DNA of 64,000 nucleotides from Bacillus pumilus. Its GTDB lineage: Bacteria > Bacillota > Bacilli > Bacillales > Bacillaceae. Every line of letters begins with the position of its first letter. Position 1 is the first letter of the stretch. The stretch is taken from assembly GCA_001938995.1 (NCBI GenBank), contig MKZN01000001.1, forward strand, positions 62,001 through 126,000, read 5' to 3'. Below are positions 62,730 through 64,000 of this stretch, piece by piece. A program made the position numbers and the translations under genes. Below the pieces are notes generated by a model. That model made no database searches. It had not been told where the DNA came from and saw only the letters and a list, made by a program, of their open reading frames with translations.

Positions 62730-63329
62730 TTGAATTATGAATTGTTCAACGTCATACACGGAATGGCTCATCATTCTGATTTTTTAGATCAGGTGATGAT
62801 TTTCATTACGAATAAGGCTCTTCTCGTGTATGCCCTTGTCTTACTGATTTGCTGGTTTATAGGTAATCACAATTTTAAGAAGCATGTTTTCTTTTCCGGT
62901 GTAACAGGCATTATGGCCCTCATCGTCAATTTTGCCATCACACTATTTTATTATGAAGAACGGCCGTTTGTTGCACATAAAGTTGACACACTTATTCCAC
63001 ACTCAGCTGACGCTTCCTTCCCAAGTGACCATACAACAGGTGCACTTGCCCTTTCATTAGCCATCAGGTCCCGTAATAAAAAGCTTGGTAACCTTTTGCT
63101 CGTCTTTGGATTACTCACAGGATTCTCCCGCATCTGGGTCGGTCACCATTATCCATTTGATGTCTTAGGCAGCTTGGTTGTCTCAATTGTGGTTGTCTTT
63201 ATCATGAATCGTTTATGGAAGTTTTTTGACTCTCCGATTGACCGCATTGTGACGTATTACGAGACGATCGTTGGGAAGATATTCAGAAAGAAACAGAAGG
63301 ATCAAGGCTCTGACTTTACAAACCCTTAA
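62730..63329 (+). CDS. bcrC: Undecaprenyl-diphosphatase BcrC
   Basis: A PAP2-type membrane phosphatase that dephosphorylates undecaprenyl pyrophosphate outside the membrane, recycling the wall carrier and giving bacitracin resistance. Signature: EERPFVAH (motif 1), SFPSDHTTGA (motif 2), GFSRIWVGHHYPFDVLGS (motif 3). Start TTG 62730 (NYELFNVIHG, 199 residues) aligns with the B. subtilis start; ATG 62700 is possible but has no near site. The C-terminal tail is longer and more basic than usual. No convincing ECF sigma promoter was found. Confidence 0.92.
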   Translation: MNYELFNVIHGMAHHSDFLDQVMIFITNKALLVYALVLLICWFIGNHNFKKHVFFSGVTGIMALIVNFAITLFYYEERPFVAHKVDTLIPHSADASFPSDHTTGALALSLAIRSRNKKLGNLLLVFGLLTGFSRIWVGHHYPFDVLGSLVVSIVVVFIMNRLWKFFDSPIDRIVTYYETIVGKIFRKKQKDQGSDFTNP

Positions 63330-63386
63330 GCGACATGCGGGTAAAGCGACGAAAATGACTTCCGCTTTATCCAGTCGCTTTTTTTA
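63329..63386 (+). terminator. Terminator of bcrC
   Basis: A long hairpin: outer stem AGCGAC/GTCGCT, inner stem GGTAAAGCG/CGCTTTATCC (one bulge), then seven T. It overlaps the end of the convergent MFS gene. Confidence 0.8.
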
Positions 63387-64000
63387 TGCCTTGTCCTCCT
63401 CTGACTGTACTCGAAAAATAGAGACTCACCCCAATGCCAATCAGAGAAATGATCATCAGCGTCCACCCTAAACGCTCGAAGTGAGCACCAGCAATTTCAT
63501 CACCAAATAACATCCCTAGCACAGCAGATGACAGAATAGAACCTAGATAGCGACAGGTTTGAAAAAGGCCAGAGGTCGTGCCGATCATTTGTTGCGGACT
63601 TGCCTTCAACATCGCAGCTTGAAGCGCCACATTGCCAACCCCATAACTGACACCAAGTAAAGAAAGGATGACTCCTTTCCCCCATAATGGCGCAGGAATA
63701 AAAAAGAAGGACAAAGCTGACGCTCCTGTCAGCATCAACACAGTACTTGCTAACATCGGATGACGCTCGTCACCTCGATCGACCCACTTGCCTGTCAGCG
63801 GCGATACCACGATACTGAACCCAGACATACATAGCATAAAAAGACCCGTCATCTCGACACGCCAGCCTAATTCATCTTGAAAATAACTCGGCAGACCAAA
63901 AAAAAGACAATAGAAGAAAATATTCAAGATGATAAATTGCACATAGACAAGTGACAGCTGGCGCTCCTGCCTGAACATCCGAATTTGAATAAACGGTTCG
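63367..64000 (-). CDS. MFS drug exporter, C-terminal part (5' end outside window)
   Basis: The frame is open to the right edge, adding residues EPFIQIR before the first visible Met, so the N-terminal half is missing. About 211 residues with six helices: FFGLPSYFQDELGW, SPLTGKWVDRGDERHPML, GNVALQAAMLKASPQQMIGTTSGLFQTCRYLGS. This is the C-terminal half of a DHA2/EmrB-QacA-like exporter with 14 helices, possibly YwoD by synteny. Its stop overlaps the bcrC terminator. Confidence 0.82.
   Translation of the reverse strand, partial: EPFIQIRMFRQERQLSLVYVQFIILNIFFYCLFFGLPSYFQDELGWRVEMTGLFMLCMSGFSIVVSPLTGKWVDRGDERHPMLASTVLMLTGASALSFFFIPAPLWGKGVILSLLGVSYGVGNVALQAAMLKASPQQMIGTTSGLFQTCRYLGSILSSAVLGMLFGDEIAGAHFERLGWTLMIISLIGIGVSLYFSSTVRGGQGIKKATG

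Noticed and set aside
1-64000. CRISPR array, tRNA/rRNA genes, intact prophage or known riboswitch classes
   Set aside because: No regular spaced repeats, no cloverleaf or rRNA sequence, no phage structural genes, and no recognisable riboswitch core were seen on either strand.

Overview
This window comes from a low-GC, spore-forming Gram-positive bacterium of the Bacillus subtilis clade, most likely the Bacillus pumilus / safensis / altitudinis group. Evidence: two GerA-type germinant receptor operons, spoIIID with its Usd leader, AGGAGG-type ribosome binding sites, frequent TTG/GTG starts, and gene order that follows the B. subtilis chromosome from gerB-ywtG through pgs, rbs, als, ywr, ywq, ywp, mbl and spoIIID to ywo. 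The species is inferred from gene content, not from a marker gene. No tRNA, rRNA, CRISPR array, intact insertion sequence or prophage was seen. The only mobile-element trace is a 38-codon transposase fragment.

Layout. 1-1849 (minus): N-terminal part of a large secreted protein made of SPOR-like repeats, running off the left edge. 1974-10283 (minus): a hexose uptake and sensing locus. A membrane-anchored sugar-binding protein, a YesM-type histidine kinase and a YesN-type regulator form an overlapping sensor operon. They precede a CUT1 ABC importer whose binding protein resembles glucose/mannose binders, and then mannose-6-phosphate isomerase. No ATPase is encoded. 10304-14950: hexuronate/pectin-product catabolism, kdgR-kdgK-kdgA (minus) divergent from kduI-kduD (plus), with several LacI/cre-type operators. 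15257-15541: a small secreted LCI-like protein. 15958-19673: first germinant receptor operon, gerBA-BB-BC. 19841-22740 (minus): a glycosyltransferase-methyltransferase fusion and the sugar transporter YwtG. 23009-25197: tagT and ywtE. 25265-29586 (minus): poly-gamma-glutamate genes pgsB-C-A-E and the hydrolase pgsS. 30333-34036: second germinant receptor operon.

34134-39767: complete ribose operon rbsRKDACB behind a cre box. 39806-44027: ywrF, alsR and the acetoin genes alsSD. 44180-45784: Lrp-type regulator and a split chromate transporter. 45818-51956: UDP-glucose dehydrogenase, a 47-residue unknown protein, and the SWIM protein/SNF2 helicase pair ywqBA. 52026-56089: the blue-light receptor YtvA, a HAD phosphatase, ywpF, mscL and fabZ, with a poorly coding stretch at 53862-54680. 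56307-60786: a Rap protein, flagellar rod genes flhO-flhP, mbl, spoIIID and usd. 61009-64000: MarR regulator, two MFS exporters (the last cut by the right edge) and bcrC.

The most unusual observations are: (1) a roughly 190-base intergenic repeat in two copies (19678-19867 and 24011-24198) with strong hairpins, one of which supplies the last codons of a convergent gene; (2) the three-component sugar sensor with a tandem 20-bp-spaced direct repeat abutting the transporter promoter; (3) an LCI-like secreted peptide next to a transposase scar; (4) small genes that routine calling can miss (pgsE, usd, a 47-aa protein); (5) a terminator-like hairpin in the leader of the poly-gamma-glutamate operon. 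Most of the remainder is ordinary Bacillus core genome.
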